Numbered from the stretch's first letter, positions 37,592 to 46,921 are shown. The stretch: DNA of 64,000 nucleotides from CAZUDI01 sp964618975 (GCA_964618975.1 CAZUDI010000004.1:76042-140041), one strand, 5' to 3'. Notes: generated by a model not told the origin, from the letters alone. Made by a program: numbers and translations.

Positions 37592-38475
37592 TATTGATCG
37601 ACAAGCCGAAGGATATTACCTCGCGCCTGGCCGTTGATCAGGTGATGCGAATCCTGAGGGTCAAGCGGGCGGGCCACTTCGGATCCCTCGATCCGTTTGC
37701 CACCGGGCTTTTGAGCGTGGGGGTGGGACAGGGCACCAAGCTTTTGCCCTTTATGCAGGCCCACCAGAAGGAATACATCGCCGTGATCGGATTTGACAAG
37801 GCGACCGATACGGATGACCATACCGGGGTGCCACTCGAGCATTTTTCCCAGGTGCACCTCGATATGGAACAGGTGAACGCCTGGCTGAAGGAGCATACCG
37901 GCTGGATCAACCAGACCCCGCCGGATTATTGTGCCCAGAAGCACAACGGGACGCCGCTGTACCGGCTAAAAAGGGCGAACAAGGAGGTCAGTCCCCGACC
38001 CAAGCAGGTCCATATCGAGACTGCCAAGATCCTCAGAGAGGGGCCGGACTGGATCGAGGTGCAGATCGTCTGCTCCCGGGGCACCTATATCCGCTCCATC
38101 GCCAGGGATCTGGGGCGCGCTCTCGGTTATGGGGGCTACCTGCGCGAACTGAGGCGCCTCAAGAGCGAGGGGTTCTGCATCGAGGATGCCTTTTCCATCG
38201 ACGCACTGCAAGAGGCGCTACAGCAAGGACAGAAGGTGGTCATCCCCCTGGCCGATGCCCTGAATATCCCCAAGGTGCGCCTGACGGCCCCCGGGGTCAC
38301 GGGTGTGCTGGAGGGCAAGCCCGTGCAGGTCTCCTGGGTCAAAGATGAGCTGCGTCTTCCGGAAGGGGGTTATGTGGCGATGATCAATGAAAACGAGCAG
38401 CTGGTCTGTGTGGCCAGGCATCAGCCCCAGGGAGGAATCTGGGGTTTTATCGAGCGAGGCTTTCGGCCCTATTAG
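37573..38475 (+). CDS. truB: tRNA pseudouridine-55 synthase TruB
   Basis: This 300-residue protein has the GTG start at 37573 after AAGGAG. Catalytic aspartate D40 lies in GHFGSLDPFATGLL; the usual GHGGTLDP is altered at two small residues. CSRGTYIRSIARDLG and a C-terminal PUA-like region are present. It makes pseudouridine 55 in the T loop of all elongator tRNAs. It overlaps nrnA by 19 bases. Confidence 0.95.
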   Translation: MGAHGVVLIDKPKDITSRLAVDQVMRILRVKRAGHFGSLDPFATGLLSVGVGQGTKLLPFMQAHQKEYIAVIGFDKATDTDDHTGVPLEHFSQVHLDMEQVNAWLKEHTGWINQTPPDYCAQKHNGTPLYRLKRANKEVSPRPKQVHIETAKILREGPDWIEVQIVCSRGTYIRSIARDLGRALGYGGYLRELRRLKSEGFCIEDAFSIDALQEALQQGQKVVIPLADALNIPKVRLTAPGVTGVLEGKPVQVSWVKDELRLPEGGYVAMINENEQLVCVARHQPQGGIWGFIERGFRPY

Positions 38476-38553
38476 CTATTTACAGCAGATTCAGTGTTGT
38501 GCTAGTGTGCCGTGCGTACTAAATTGGAGACAAGCAGGTTAGGAGGATTGAGC

Positions 38554-38823
38554 GTGGGTTTAAACGTAGAGGAAAAAAAAGAAATCATTGACAAGTTCAA
38601 GCAGCACGAGACGGATACCGGATCGCCCTTTGTTCAGGTGGCGCTCTTGACGAGACGCATTAATGAACTCACGGAACACTTCAAAATTCACAAGAAGGAC
38701 CACCATTCCCGCAGGGGCCTTCTGATGCTGGTGGGGCAGCGCAGACGACTGCTCAACTATATCAAGTCGAATGACATTCAGAAGTATCGTGAACTCATCA
38801 AAGAATTGAATCTGCGGAAGTAA
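38554..38823 (+). CDS. rpsO: Ribosomal protein S15
   Basis: The GTG start at 38554, seven bases after AGGAGG, gives the standard 89 residues. The core KKDHHSRRGLLMLVGQRRRLLNYI is conserved. One oddity: the near-universal Glu in TGSxEVQ is Phe here (TGSPFVQV). S15 binds 16S rRNA early in assembly, and in many bacteria represses its own mRNA; the 78-base leader here was not resolved. Confidence 0.95.
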   Translation: MGLNVEEKKEIIDKFKQHETDTGSPFVQVALLTRRINELTEHFKIHKKDHHSRRGLLMLVGQRRRLLNYIKSNDIQKYRELIKELNLRK

Positions 38824-38833
38824 GGTCTGATAT

Positions 38834-40918
38834 ATGCGAGTTGAAACTACCGATAGCAGTAAGAAGACGATTTTTGATGTCGGAACCGTGGCCCGTCAGG
38901 CCAACGGTTCGGTCCTCGTTTACCAGGGCGACAGTATCGTGCTCGTCACCGCCGCCATGTCCAAGGAAGAGCGCAAGGGGATCGACTTCCTCCCGCTGAC
39001 CGTGGAATACCAGGAGATGGCCTATGCCGCGGGAAGGATCCCCGGCGGGTTCATCAAACGCGAAGGTCGACCCGGGGCGCAGGAGATCCTCACCGCCCGG
39101 TGCATCGACCGCCCCATCCGGCCGCTTTTCCCCAAGGGCCTGCACAATGAACTGCAGGTCATTGCCACGGTACTCTCCGCCGAGCCGGACCACACCCCGG
39201 ACGTGATGGCCATCAACGGGGCCTCGGCGGCGCTGCATATTTCCGATATCCCCTTTGGAGGGCCGGTGGGCGGAACCAGGGTCGGCCTGATCGATGGTGA
39301 GTTTGTCACCGATCCTTCCGTCATCGAGTTGGAGAACAGCGTACTCGAGCTGCTCGTGGTGGGCACCAAGGACGCCATCGTCATGGTGGAGGGCGAGGCC
39401 AAGGAACTTCCCGAGCAGACCGTGCTGGATGCCATCGCCTTTGCCCATACCCGCATTCGCGAGCTCATCGCGGCCCAGGAGGACCTGCGGTCCAAGGTTG
39501 GAAAGCCGAAGATCGAGCTTGTCCCGGTGCAGGAAGACCCGGCGCTTTACGCCGAGATCACGGCCCTGGCCGAGGCCCAAATCGAGGATATCATGCGGGG
39601 CGACCTGGGCAAACAGGAACGCAATACGCGCATGGATGACCTTAAGGAAGAGATCCTGGCGCGATATGCCGAGGATGAGGTGCGCCTGGCCCTGGCCCGT
39701 GAGGAATTTTACCGCCTGGAGAAGAACACGGTGCGGCGGCTGATGCTGCAACGGCGCACGCGCATCGACGGACGCGGCTTCGATGACATCCGCCCCATCG
39801 ATTGCCGGGTCGGGCTGCTTCCCCGTGCCCACGGATCCGCCCTGTTCACCCGCGGAGAGACCCAGGCCCTGGCCATCACCACCCTGGGGACCTCCCACGA
39901 TGAACAACGCATGGAAACCCTACTTGGGGACACCTCCAAATCCTTCATGCTGCACTACACCTTCCCGCCCTTCAGCGTGGGCGAGGTGCGACCGCTTCGT
40001 TCTCCCAGCCGACGCGAGATCGGCCACGGCAATCTCGCCGAACGGGCGCTTTCCCAGGTGCTCATGAAGGACGAGCATTTTCCCTATACCATCCGCTTGG
40101 TCTCGGAGATCCTCGAGTCGAACGGCTCGTCTTCCATGGCCTCGGTCTGTGGGGGGTCGATGGCGCTCATGGCGGCCGGGGTCCCCATGCGTAAGCCCGT
40201 GGCGGGGATTGCCATGGGATTGCTGAAAGAGGGCGATGATTTCATGATCCTCACCGATATCCTCGGCGACGAGGATCACCTGGGCGACATGGACTTCAAG
40301 GTCGCCGGAACCGAGGACGGCATCACGGCCCTGCAGATGGACATCAAGATCTCCGGCCTCCCGCCGGAGGTCCTCAAGGCGGCGCTGGATAAGGCCCGCA
40401 AGGGGCGGCTTTTCATCCTGGACAAGATGAACGCGGTCATCTCCTCCACCCGGGAAGAGCTTTCGCCCTATGCCCCGCGGTTCTACTCCATCCAGATCAA
40501 CCCGGAAAAGATCCGCGACATCATCGGCCCCGGGGGCAAGACCATCAAGGAGATCACCGCCAAGACAAGCTCCAAGATCGAGGTGGTCGACAGTGGCAAG
40601 GTGGACATCTTCTCGCTGGACGAGGAGCATGCCCAGATGGCCATCGAGATGATCAACTATCTCACCGAAGACCTGGAGCTTGGCAGGGTGTATGCGGGCA
40701 AGGTGGTCAAGATCATGGATTTTGGGGCCTTTGTCGACTTTCCCTCCGGAGCCAGCGGGCTGGTGCACATTTCGCAGCTCGCCCATGATCGGGTGAAGAG
40801 CGTGCGGGACGTGGTGTCCGAGGGGGATGAAATCCTCGTCAAGGTGATCGACATCGACGAACGTACCGGGAAGGTACGCTTGAGTCGGAAAGAGGCGCTC
40901 AATCTGCCCCCCAGCTGA
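38834..40918 (+). CDS. pnp: Polyribonucleotide nucleotidyltransferase (PNPase)
   Basis: The 694-residue protein has two RNase PH domains, the second with the active-site area GGSMALMAAGVP and DILGDEDHLGDMDFKVAGT. A KH domain (IIGPGGKTIKEIT) and an S1 domain (GKVVKIMDFGAFVDF) complete the full-length layout. It degrades RNA 3'-5' using phosphate. It follows rpsO by ten bases, the conserved order. Confidence 0.96.
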   Translation: MRVETTDSSKKTIFDVGTVARQANGSVLVYQGDSIVLVTAAMSKEERKGIDFLPLTVEYQEMAYAAGRIPGGFIKREGRPGAQEILTARCIDRPIRPLFPKGLHNELQVIATVLSAEPDHTPDVMAINGASAALHISDIPFGGPVGGTRVGLIDGEFVTDPSVIELENSVLELLVVGTKDAIVMVEGEAKELPEQTVLDAIAFAHTRIRELIAAQEDLRSKVGKPKIELVPVQEDPALYAEITALAEAQIEDIMRGDLGKQERNTRMDDLKEEILARYAEDEVRLALAREEFYRLEKNTVRRLMLQRRTRIDGRGFDDIRPIDCRVGLLPRAHGSALFTRGETQALAITTLGTSHDEQRMETLLGDTSKSFMLHYTFPPFSVGEVRPLRSPSRREIGHGNLAERALSQVLMKDEHFPYTIRLVSEILESNGSSSMASVCGGSMALMAAGVPMRKPVAGIAMGLLKEGDDFMILTDILGDEDHLGDMDFKVAGTEDGITALQMDIKISGLPPEVLKAALDKARKGRLFILDKMNAVISSTREELSPYAPRFYSIQINPEKIRDIIGPGGKTIKEITAKTSSKIEVVDSGKVDIFSLDEEHAQMAIEMINYLTEDLELGRVYAGKVVKIMDFGAFVDFPSGASGLVHISQLAHDRVKSVRDVVSEGDEILVKVIDIDERTGKVRLSRKEALNLPPS

Positions 40919-40922
40919 TTTT

Positions 40923-42188
40923 ATGCGCCAGCTTACCACGCTTGACAACGGGGTTCGTATCATTTCCGAGGCCATGCCCTCGTTGCGTTCCGTTGCCCTG
41001 GGGATATGGGTCAGTGCCGGATCCCGCCATGACCCGCGGGAGTTCTCCGGCATGGCCCACTTCATCGAACACATGATGTTCAAGGGGACCTCTCAGCGTT
41101 CCGCCCAGCAGATCGCCCGCGAGATCGATGCCCTGGGCGGGGTGCTCAACGCCCAGACCTCCAAGGAGTATACGGTCTATTACACCAAGGTCCTCGATGA
41201 ACATCTGGCGCCGGCCTCCGAGGTGCTGTTCGACCTTTTTCTCAATTCCGAATTTTCGCCCGAGGAGTTGGAGAAGGAAAAACAGGTGGTGCTGCAGGAG
41301 ATCCGCATGACCGAGGATACGCCGGATGACTACATCACGGATCTCTATGCCCGGGCCTATTTCCGCAATTCACCGCTGGGCGAACCCATCCTCGGCTCCA
41401 TGGACTCGGTGGGTTCGATCGGGCGTGATGACATATTGCGCTTCATAGAGCAGGCCTACGATCCGCACTCCGTGGTGGTCGTGGGGGTCGGCAACCTTGA
41501 GCATCAGCGCCTGGTGGACCTGACGGGGCCGCTGTTTGAAGGCCTGATCCCCCGCGCCAGGAGTCCCAAGGCGGGTGACGCTGGAGACTTCGGGGGCGCC
41601 CGGGAAATCTTCTCCAAGGACCTCGAGCAGGTGCATTTCACGCTCGGAACGAGGGGGCCGGCGATGGAGCAGGACCAGCGCTGGGACTATATCGTGCTCA
41701 ACAATATCCTGGGCGGGAGCATGAGCTCTCTGCTGTTTCAGGAGGTACGGGAGAAACTGGGTCTGGTCTATTCCATCTACTCCTATTTGAGCGCCTATTC
41801 CGATTGCGGTACCCTGGCGGTCTATGCCGGCACGAACCCGGAGAACGCCGTCAAAACCCTGGAGGTGATCTGTGAGCAGATGCGCCGGCTCAAGAAAGGG
41901 GATCTGGGAGGGATCCGCCTGGAAGAGGTCAAGACGCAGCTGAAAGGCAATCTGCTGCTCTCGCGCGAGAACACGGAGAGCCGTATGGCCAGCAATGCCA
42001 AGAATGAACTGTATTTCGGGCGGGATGTGCCAGTGGAGGAGGTCCTTTCGCACATAGATGCGGTCTCGCAAGGCGATGTGATCGCGCTGGCCCGTCAGAT
42101 ATTTGACGACTCTTGCATGACCCTGGTGGCCTTGGGCCGCACCGCACAGAATGAGACGGCCCTGACGCTCGACTCCATCAATGATTAG
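40923..42188 (+). CDS. M16-family zinc peptidase (processing-peptidase-like)
   Basis: The 421-residue protein carries the inverted zinc motif HxxEH in MAHFIEHMMFKGT, with the downstream ligand glutamate in EKEKQVVLQEI. The C-terminal half has the typical GGSMSSLLFQEVREKLGLVYS. No signal peptide is visible, so it is probably cytoplasmic. Homologues commonly follow pnp; the natural substrate is unknown. Confidence 0.93.
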   Translation: MRQLTTLDNGVRIISEAMPSLRSVALGIWVSAGSRHDPREFSGMAHFIEHMMFKGTSQRSAQQIAREIDALGGVLNAQTSKEYTVYYTKVLDEHLAPASEVLFDLFLNSEFSPEELEKEKQVVLQEIRMTEDTPDDYITDLYARAYFRNSPLGEPILGSMDSVGSIGRDDILRFIEQAYDPHSVVVVGVGNLEHQRLVDLTGPLFEGLIPRARSPKAGDAGDFGGAREIFSKDLEQVHFTLGTRGPAMEQDQRWDYIVLNNILGGSMSSLLFQEVREKLGLVYSIYSYLSAYSDCGTLAVYAGTNPENAVKTLEVICEQMRRLKKGDLGGIRLEEVKTQLKGNLLLSRENTESRMASNAKNELYFGRDVPVEEVLSHIDAVSQGDVIALARQIFDDSCMTLVALGRTAQNETALTLDSIND

Positions 42189-42194
42189 GCGGAA

Positions 42195-42542
42195 TCAGGC
42201 CTCGCAGGGAGCCTTTCTGAGCTTCGGCGGACGGCGCCGATCTTCCAGGATGCGTTTCCAGTTGGATTTGTGGTGCTTTTCGACACGGATGCCGATGCGG
42301 TAGGTGCTGCCCTCCAGGGTATACCAGCGGATATTGCCGTCTAGCACCTCGTTTTCGATCTCGATGGTTACATTTTTGTGCAGCAGATCGAACATGCAGG
42401 TCTTGATCCGGGGAGAGGGAACCTCCATGCACAGCCCCTTGCTTGAAACATCCCGTGTGCTGCCCTTGAAAGAGAAACCCCCGGTTTCATAGGATATTCT
42501 CAGTGGCAGCGCCGCCGTTCTACGACCTCTTCTCATCAGCAT
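42195..42542 (-). CDS. PilZ-domain protein
   Basis: With the ATG at 42542 the protein is 115 residues; an ATG at 42536 is possible. It has the two c-di-GMP-binding elements of PilZ: an arginine cluster near the N-terminus (RRGRR, residues 4-8) and DVSSKGLCME, a form of D/NxSxxG. It lies convergent to the M16 gene and divergent from truA. It is probably a single-domain c-di-GMP receptor; the target is unknown. Confidence 0.75.
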   Translation of the reverse strand: MLMRRGRRTAALPLRISYETGGFSFKGSTRDVSSKGLCMEVPSPRIKTCMFDLLHKNVTIEIENEVLDGNIRWYTLEGSTYRIGIRVEKHHKSNWKRILEDRRRPPKLRKAPCEA

Positions 42543-42563
42543 AAAGCCAGATCTCCTTGGCGC

Positions 42564-42592
42564 TTGATATACGGTTAAGATGTTGGTATGCA
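42564..42592 (+). promoter_or_regulatory. Predicted promoter of truA
   Basis: TTGATA (42564-42569), 17-base spacer, TATGCA (42587-42592). The predicted transcription start falls at about 42599, on the A of the chosen truA ATG. Confidence 0.45.
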
Positions 42593-42598
42593 AGATCA

Positions 42599-43357
42599 AT
42601 GCCTTGCCAACGCAACATAAAGATGATGCTTGCCTATGACGGGTCGGATTTTTTCGGATGGCAGATCCAGCCCGGCAAACGCACGGTCCAGGGCGTACTG
42701 GAGCACTCCCTGGAGAGGATCCTGGGCGCCCCCACACCGGTGATTGCCTCGGGCCGCACGGACACCGGGGTGCATGCCCTCGGTCAGGTCGTCAACTTCA
42801 TGTGCGTAGTGCCGATCCCCCTGGAGGGTCTTCAGCGTGCCCTCAACGCCAGCCTGCCCCCGGACATGGCGGTACGTTCTCTGGAGGGTGCCCGAGCTGA
42901 TTTCCATGCCCGGCGCCATGTGCGGTCCAAGCAATATGCCTATTGGATCGATGCCGCGCCCCAGCGATCGCCCCTGCTTGCAAGATATGCCTTGCATGTG
43001 CCGGACAAGCTTGATATTCCTGCCATGAATGCAGGGGCCCGCGCCCTGGTGGGTGAGCACGATTTCGCCGCCTTCATGGCCGCAGGCTCCGCGGTCAAGA
43101 CCACCGTGCGAAGGGTCGACCTGTCGGAAGTGATGGTAAGGGGAAGCAATATCTACTATGTCATCGAAGGTAGCGGCTTTCTGCGCCATATGGTAAGGAA
43201 CATCGTAGGGACCTTGTATCAGGTGGGCTGCGGAGCCTTGAGCCCGGATGACCTGCCGCGGATCATGCATAGCCGGGACCGGTCGTGCGCCGGCCCTACC
43301 GCCGCACCCCAGGGTCTCTATCTGGTAAGGGTAACATACGAGGGAGGTATCCTATGA
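42599..43357 (+). CDS. truA: tRNA pseudouridine(38-40) synthase TruA
   Basis: With the ATG at 42599 (MPCQRNIKMMLAYDGSDFFGW) the protein is 252 residues; a TTG at 42557 would add 14 atypical residues. Catalytic D55 is in SGRTDTGVHALGQ, and GSGFLRHMVRNIVGTL is conserved. No clear ribosome site precedes either start. It modifies the anticodon arm of tRNAs. Confidence 0.92.
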   Translation: MPCQRNIKMMLAYDGSDFFGWQIQPGKRTVQGVLEHSLERILGAPTPVIASGRTDTGVHALGQVVNFMCVVPIPLEGLQRALNASLPPDMAVRSLEGARADFHARRHVRSKQYAYWIDAAPQRSPLLARYALHVPDKLDIPAMNAGARALVGEHDFAAFMAAGSAVKTTVRRVDLSEVMVRGSNIYYVIEGSGFLRHMVRNIVGTLYQVGCGALSPDDLPRIMHSRDRSCAGPTAAPQGLYLVRVTYEGGIL

Positions 43358-44082
43358 GAGGAGTGGTTCTGGCGGGCGGCCTCGGCACGAGACTTCTGCC
43401 CCTGACCAAGGTAACCAACAAGCACCTTTTGCCGGTTTACAACAAACCCATGATCTATTATCCCATCGAAACCCTCACCAATGCCGGGATCGACGAGGTC
43501 ATGGTGGTCACGGGCGGCAGCAACGCCGGTGATTTTCTGCGCCTGCTCGGCAATGGGCGGGATTTCGGCCTTAGACGCATGCATTACGCCTATCAGGAGG
43601 GGGAAGGCGGTATCGCCGAGGCCCTCGGTCTGGCCGAGGCCTTTGCCGAAGGGCACCCGATTTGCGTGGTGCTCGGGGACAACATCATCGAGCACAATAT
43701 CGTGGAGGCCGTCAACGCCTACAAGGCCATAGGCAGCGGGGCGCGCATCATGCTCAAGGAGGTTCCGGATCCCCAGCGCTTCGGGGTGCCCGTCTTTGGG
43801 GGCAACCGAATCGTCAAGATCGAGGAGAAACCGAAGAACCCCAAGAGCAATTATGCGGTGATTGGTATCTATATGTACGATTCCCGGGTCTTCGATATCA
43901 TCGGCGGACTCAAACCCTCGCAGCGAGGCGAACTCGAGATCACCGACGTGAACAACGCCTATATCGAGGCCAACGCCATGGAGAGCTCGGTCCTAGAGGG
44001 GTGGTGGACCGATGCCGGCACTATCGAGAGCCTGCTGCATGCGAGCAAGCTCGTGGAACAGACCGGGGCGAATAAACTCTAG
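43354..44082 (+). CDS. Sugar-phosphate nucleotidyltransferase (RmlA-like, short type)
   Basis: At 242 residues this is shorter than classical RmlA (about 290). The start MRGVVLAGGLGTRLLPLT is the nucleotide-binding signature, followed by NKHLLPVYNKPMIYYPIETL and GDNIIEHN. The ATG overlaps the truA stop (ATGA) after GGGAGG. It would make dTDP-glucose from glucose-1-phosphate and dTTP, feeding the RmlB and RmlD enzymes downstream. Another sugar substrate is possible. Confidence 0.87.
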   Translation: MRGVVLAGGLGTRLLPLTKVTNKHLLPVYNKPMIYYPIETLTNAGIDEVMVVTGGSNAGDFLRLLGNGRDFGLRRMHYAYQEGEGGIAEALGLAEAFAEGHPICVVLGDNIIEHNIVEAVNAYKAIGSGARIMLKEVPDPQRFGVPVFGGNRIVKIEEKPKNPKSNYAVIGIYMYDSRVFDIIGGLKPSQRGELEITDVNNAYIEANAMESSVLEGWWTDAGTIESLLHASKLVEQTGANKL

Positions 44083-44169
44083 CACTCCCCCCCGGTGCAC
44101 GACGGGGCGCACTGCCGGGGAGGCCTGGAGCGCGCCGCCGAACGCCTGAGCACGATACGGAGAATACTT

Positions 44170-45189
44170 ATGCGAACAGTCTTGGTAACAGGCGGATGTG
44201 GCTTTATCGGCACCAACCTGATCAGGTACATCCTTGAGCACCGGCCGCAGTGGCGGGTCGTGAATCTCGATCTGCTCACCTATGCCGGGAACCTGGGAAA
44301 TACGGACGGCCTGGAAGACGAGTATCCGGGGCGCTATACCTTTATCCGGGGGGACATAGCCGATGCCCCGCTGGTCAAGGCCCTGTTTGCCGAGCAGGCA
44401 ATCGAGCTTGTCCTGAACCTGGCGGCTGAATCCCATGTGGACCGCAGCATCGAGGATGCGGGTGTTTTCGTGCGCACGAATGTGCTGGGGGTACAGGTAC
44501 TTCTGGATGCAGCCCTGGCCTGTGGGGTGACGCGCTTCGTGCATGTCTCCACGGACGAGGTGTATGGAAGCCTGGGCCGCGAAGGGACCTTCCACGAGAA
44601 ACTGCCCCTGGCACCCAACAGTCCCTATTCGGCCACCAAGGCTGCGGCCGACCTCCTGGTGCGCTCCTATATCAAGACCTATGGGCTCGACGCCGTCATC
44701 ACCCGCTGCTCCAACAACTACGGGCCATACCAGTTCCCGGAAAAGCTCATCCCGCTGATGGTGGTCAATGCCGACCAGGGCCGGGAACTACCGGTCTATG
44801 GCGACGGCAAGAACGTGCGGGACTGGATCCATGTCTCGGACCATTGCCGGGGCATCGTGCTCGTGGCCGAAGAGGGGGTCTGTGGCGAGGTGTACAACAT
44901 GGGCGGCAACGCAGAGATGGAGAACCTGGCGATCGTACGGACCATCCTGCGTCATATGGACAAGCCGGAGAGTCTCATCCACTTTGTCAGGGACAGGCCC
45001 GGCCACGATTTCCGCTATGCCATGGATTTCTCGAAAATCCAGTCCGAACTCGGCTGGAGCCCTCAGGTGGGATTCGACGAGGGCATGCGCACCACCATCG
45101 AGTGGTATCTGGACAACCGGGCCTGGTGGGAGCGTATCCTGTCCGGCGACTACCGGGATTACTACGAAAGGATGTACAAGGCACGATGA
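44170..45189 (+). CDS. rmlB: dTDP-glucose 4,6-dehydratase
   Basis: This 339-residue short-chain dehydrogenase-like protein starts at MRTVLVTGGCGFIGTNLIRY (NAD-binding GxxGxxG). Active-site stretches are LAAESHVDRSIED, STDEVYGSLG, the YxxxK in PYSATKAAAD and RCSNNYGPYQFPEKLIPL. Ribosome site GGAGA. It converts dTDP-glucose to the 4-keto-6-deoxy sugar. Confidence 0.95.
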   Translation: MRTVLVTGGCGFIGTNLIRYILEHRPQWRVVNLDLLTYAGNLGNTDGLEDEYPGRYTFIRGDIADAPLVKALFAEQAIELVLNLAAESHVDRSIEDAGVFVRTNVLGVQVLLDAALACGVTRFVHVSTDEVYGSLGREGTFHEKLPLAPNSPYSATKAAADLLVRSYIKTYGLDAVITRCSNNYGPYQFPEKLIPLMVVNADQGRELPVYGDGKNVRDWIHVSDHCRGIVLVAEEGVCGEVYNMGGNAEMENLAIVRTILRHMDKPESLIHFVRDRPGHDFRYAMDFSKIQSELGWSPQVGFDEGMRTTIEWYLDNRAWWERILSGDYRDYYERMYKAR

Positions 45190-46061
45190 AGATCGTGGTG
45201 TCGGGCGCCCGGGGGCTTCTCGGGCATGAGGTGGTGCAGGCCTTCTCCTCGGCCGGTCATGCGGTGGTGGCCACCGATGTCACGGGGGATCTGGAGCGGC
45301 TCGATATCACCGACCGCAGCGAGATCACACAGGTTATCGAGACGCAGAGCCCGGACTGGATCATCAACTGCGCGGCCTTCACCCAGGTGGACGCCTGCGA
45401 GACGCAGGCAGAGAGTGCCTTCCTGCTCAATGCCGAGGCCCCGGGACGGCTGGCCGAGGTCTGCGGCGATCACGGGGTGAGGTTGCTCCACATCAGCTCG
45501 GACTATGTCTTCGACGGCGAACAGGAAACCCCCTACGGGGAGGACGATGCGCCGCATCCGATCAATGTCTACGGCAAGTCGAAGCACGCCGGCGAGCAGG
45601 CGGTCATGGCGCGCATGGACGAGTTTATCATTGTCAGGCCGCAGTGGCTCTTCGGGCCGCACGGGCCCAACTTCGTGGCCACGATCCTGGGGCTGGCCAA
45701 GGAGCGGTCCCAGATTCAGGTCGTCAATGATCAGTGGGGTTCCCCAACCTATTCCAAGGACCTGGCCAAAGGACTGCGGGCCCTGGTGGAGAATGATGCC
45801 CGGGGCATCTACCATGTCTGTAACCGGGGGGTGGCGAGCTGGTTCGACCTGGCGCAAAAGGCGGTGGACCTGGTGGAACTCGAGACCGAGGTGGTGCCAG
45901 TGGATTCGCAGCAGTTCCCGCGTCCGGCCAGAAGGCCCAGGAACAGCACCCTCTCGACCAAGAAGTTTACCTCGGCCACGGGCAAGCTCATGCCCCCCTG
46001 GCAACTTTCCCTGCAGGACTACATCCGGCATTATCTGCAGCAGGCCAGGTACAAGGCTTAA
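45186..46061 (+). CDS. rmlD: dTDP-4-dehydrorhamnose reductase
   Basis: This 291-residue Rossmann protein starts with MKIVVSGARGLLGHEVV and contains DITDRSEI, CAAFTQVDACE, SSDYVFDG and the catalytic YxxxK in NVYGKSKHAGE. It overlaps the rmlB stop by four bases. It would reduce dTDP-4-keto-rhamnose, but the epimerase RmlC that supplies its substrate is not in this cluster. Confidence 0.93.
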   Translation: MKIVVSGARGLLGHEVVQAFSSAGHAVVATDVTGDLERLDITDRSEITQVIETQSPDWIINCAAFTQVDACETQAESAFLLNAEAPGRLAEVCGDHGVRLLHISSDYVFDGEQETPYGEDDAPHPINVYGKSKHAGEQAVMARMDEFIIVRPQWLFGPHGPNFVATILGLAKERSQIQVVNDQWGSPTYSKDLAKGLRALVENDARGIYHVCNRGVASWFDLAQKAVDLVELETEVVPVDSQQFPRPARRPRNSTLSTKKFTSATGKLMPPWQLSLQDYIRHYLQQARYKA

Positions 46062-46136
46062 GGGGCAGGCCCTGCCCGTCTGCGGGCGAGATATCCCACG
46101 GCCGGGGCGGGGCAAAGGAAAGAAAAGGAGTCTTAT

Positions 46137-46823
46137 TTGAGCACGAAAGAGCGACTGGGAGCCGTGACGAAGCGCGATGCATCCTGCGGGGGTGAGGCCC
46201 CAGGCACGGTGAAGACCAAGAGTGCCGCCAAGGAATGGGGCGAGGCCCTGCTCGTGGCCTTCGTCATCGCCATGATTATCCGGGCCTTTCTCCTGCAGGC
46301 ATACCGTATCCCCTCCTCCTCCATGGAGGATACGCTCCTCAAGGGTGACCATATCCTGGCCACGAAATACAACTACGGCATGACGGTTCCGTTCACGACG
46401 TACAAATTCTGGGGAGCTGACAGGGTCCCTCAGCGTGGGGACATCATCATCTTCACCTTTCCCATGAACCACAAGATGGATTTCGTGAAACGGGTGATTG
46501 GTCTGCCCGGAGATGTGATCGAGATCAGGGACAAACACGTCTACGTCAACGGGAAAGAGTATGTCGTGGGCTGTGAAAAGTTCACCGACCCCCAACTTGT
46601 CACCCAGGGGCCGGCCGAGCGGCGCGATAATTTCGGGCCGATAACGGTGGAGCCCAGGCACGTGTTTGCCATGGGGGACAACCGCGATCAGAGTTATGAC
46701 AGCCGCTTCTGGGGTCAGGTGCCCATCGAGAACATCAAGGGCAAGGGGGCCATCATCTATTTTTCCTGGGATTCGACCCGGCCCGGTATCCGCTTCTCGC
46801 GGCTCGGCCAGGTGCTGCACTAG
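46137..46823 (+). CDS. lepB: Signal peptidase I
   Basis: This 228-residue protein has a TTG start eight bases after AAGGAG. A membrane anchor spans about residues 37-55. The catalytic serine is S62 (IPSSSMEDTL) and the general-base lysine is K118 (MDFVKRVIGLPGD). The C-terminal box GDNRDQSYDSRFWG is intact. It cleaves signal peptides of exported proteins at the outer face of the inner membrane. Confidence 0.94.
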   Translation: MSTKERLGAVTKRDASCGGEAPGTVKTKSAAKEWGEALLVAFVIAMIIRAFLLQAYRIPSSSMEDTLLKGDHILATKYNYGMTVPFTTYKFWGADRVPQRGDIIIFTFPMNHKMDFVKRVIGLPGDVIEIRDKHVYVNGKEYVVGCEKFTDPQLVTQGPAERRDNFGPITVEPRHVFAMGDNRDQSYDSRFWGQVPIENIKGKGAIIYFSWDSTRPGIRFSRLGQVLH

Positions 46824-46839
46824 CGGCCTGCAAGGGGGA

Positions 46840-46858
46840 GCCCCCCTTTCCGGGGGGC
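46840..46858 (+). terminator. Hairpin after lepB
   Basis: Seven-base perfect stem GCCCCCC / GGGGGGC with loop TTTCC, 17 bases past the lepB stop. It has no U tract, so termination is uncertain. Confidence 0.4.
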
Positions 46859-46921
46859 ATGAAGGATTGTATACCGGAACAGTACGGCGGGGGCACAATC
46901 AAGGTGTAAGGAGAAGGGCCT

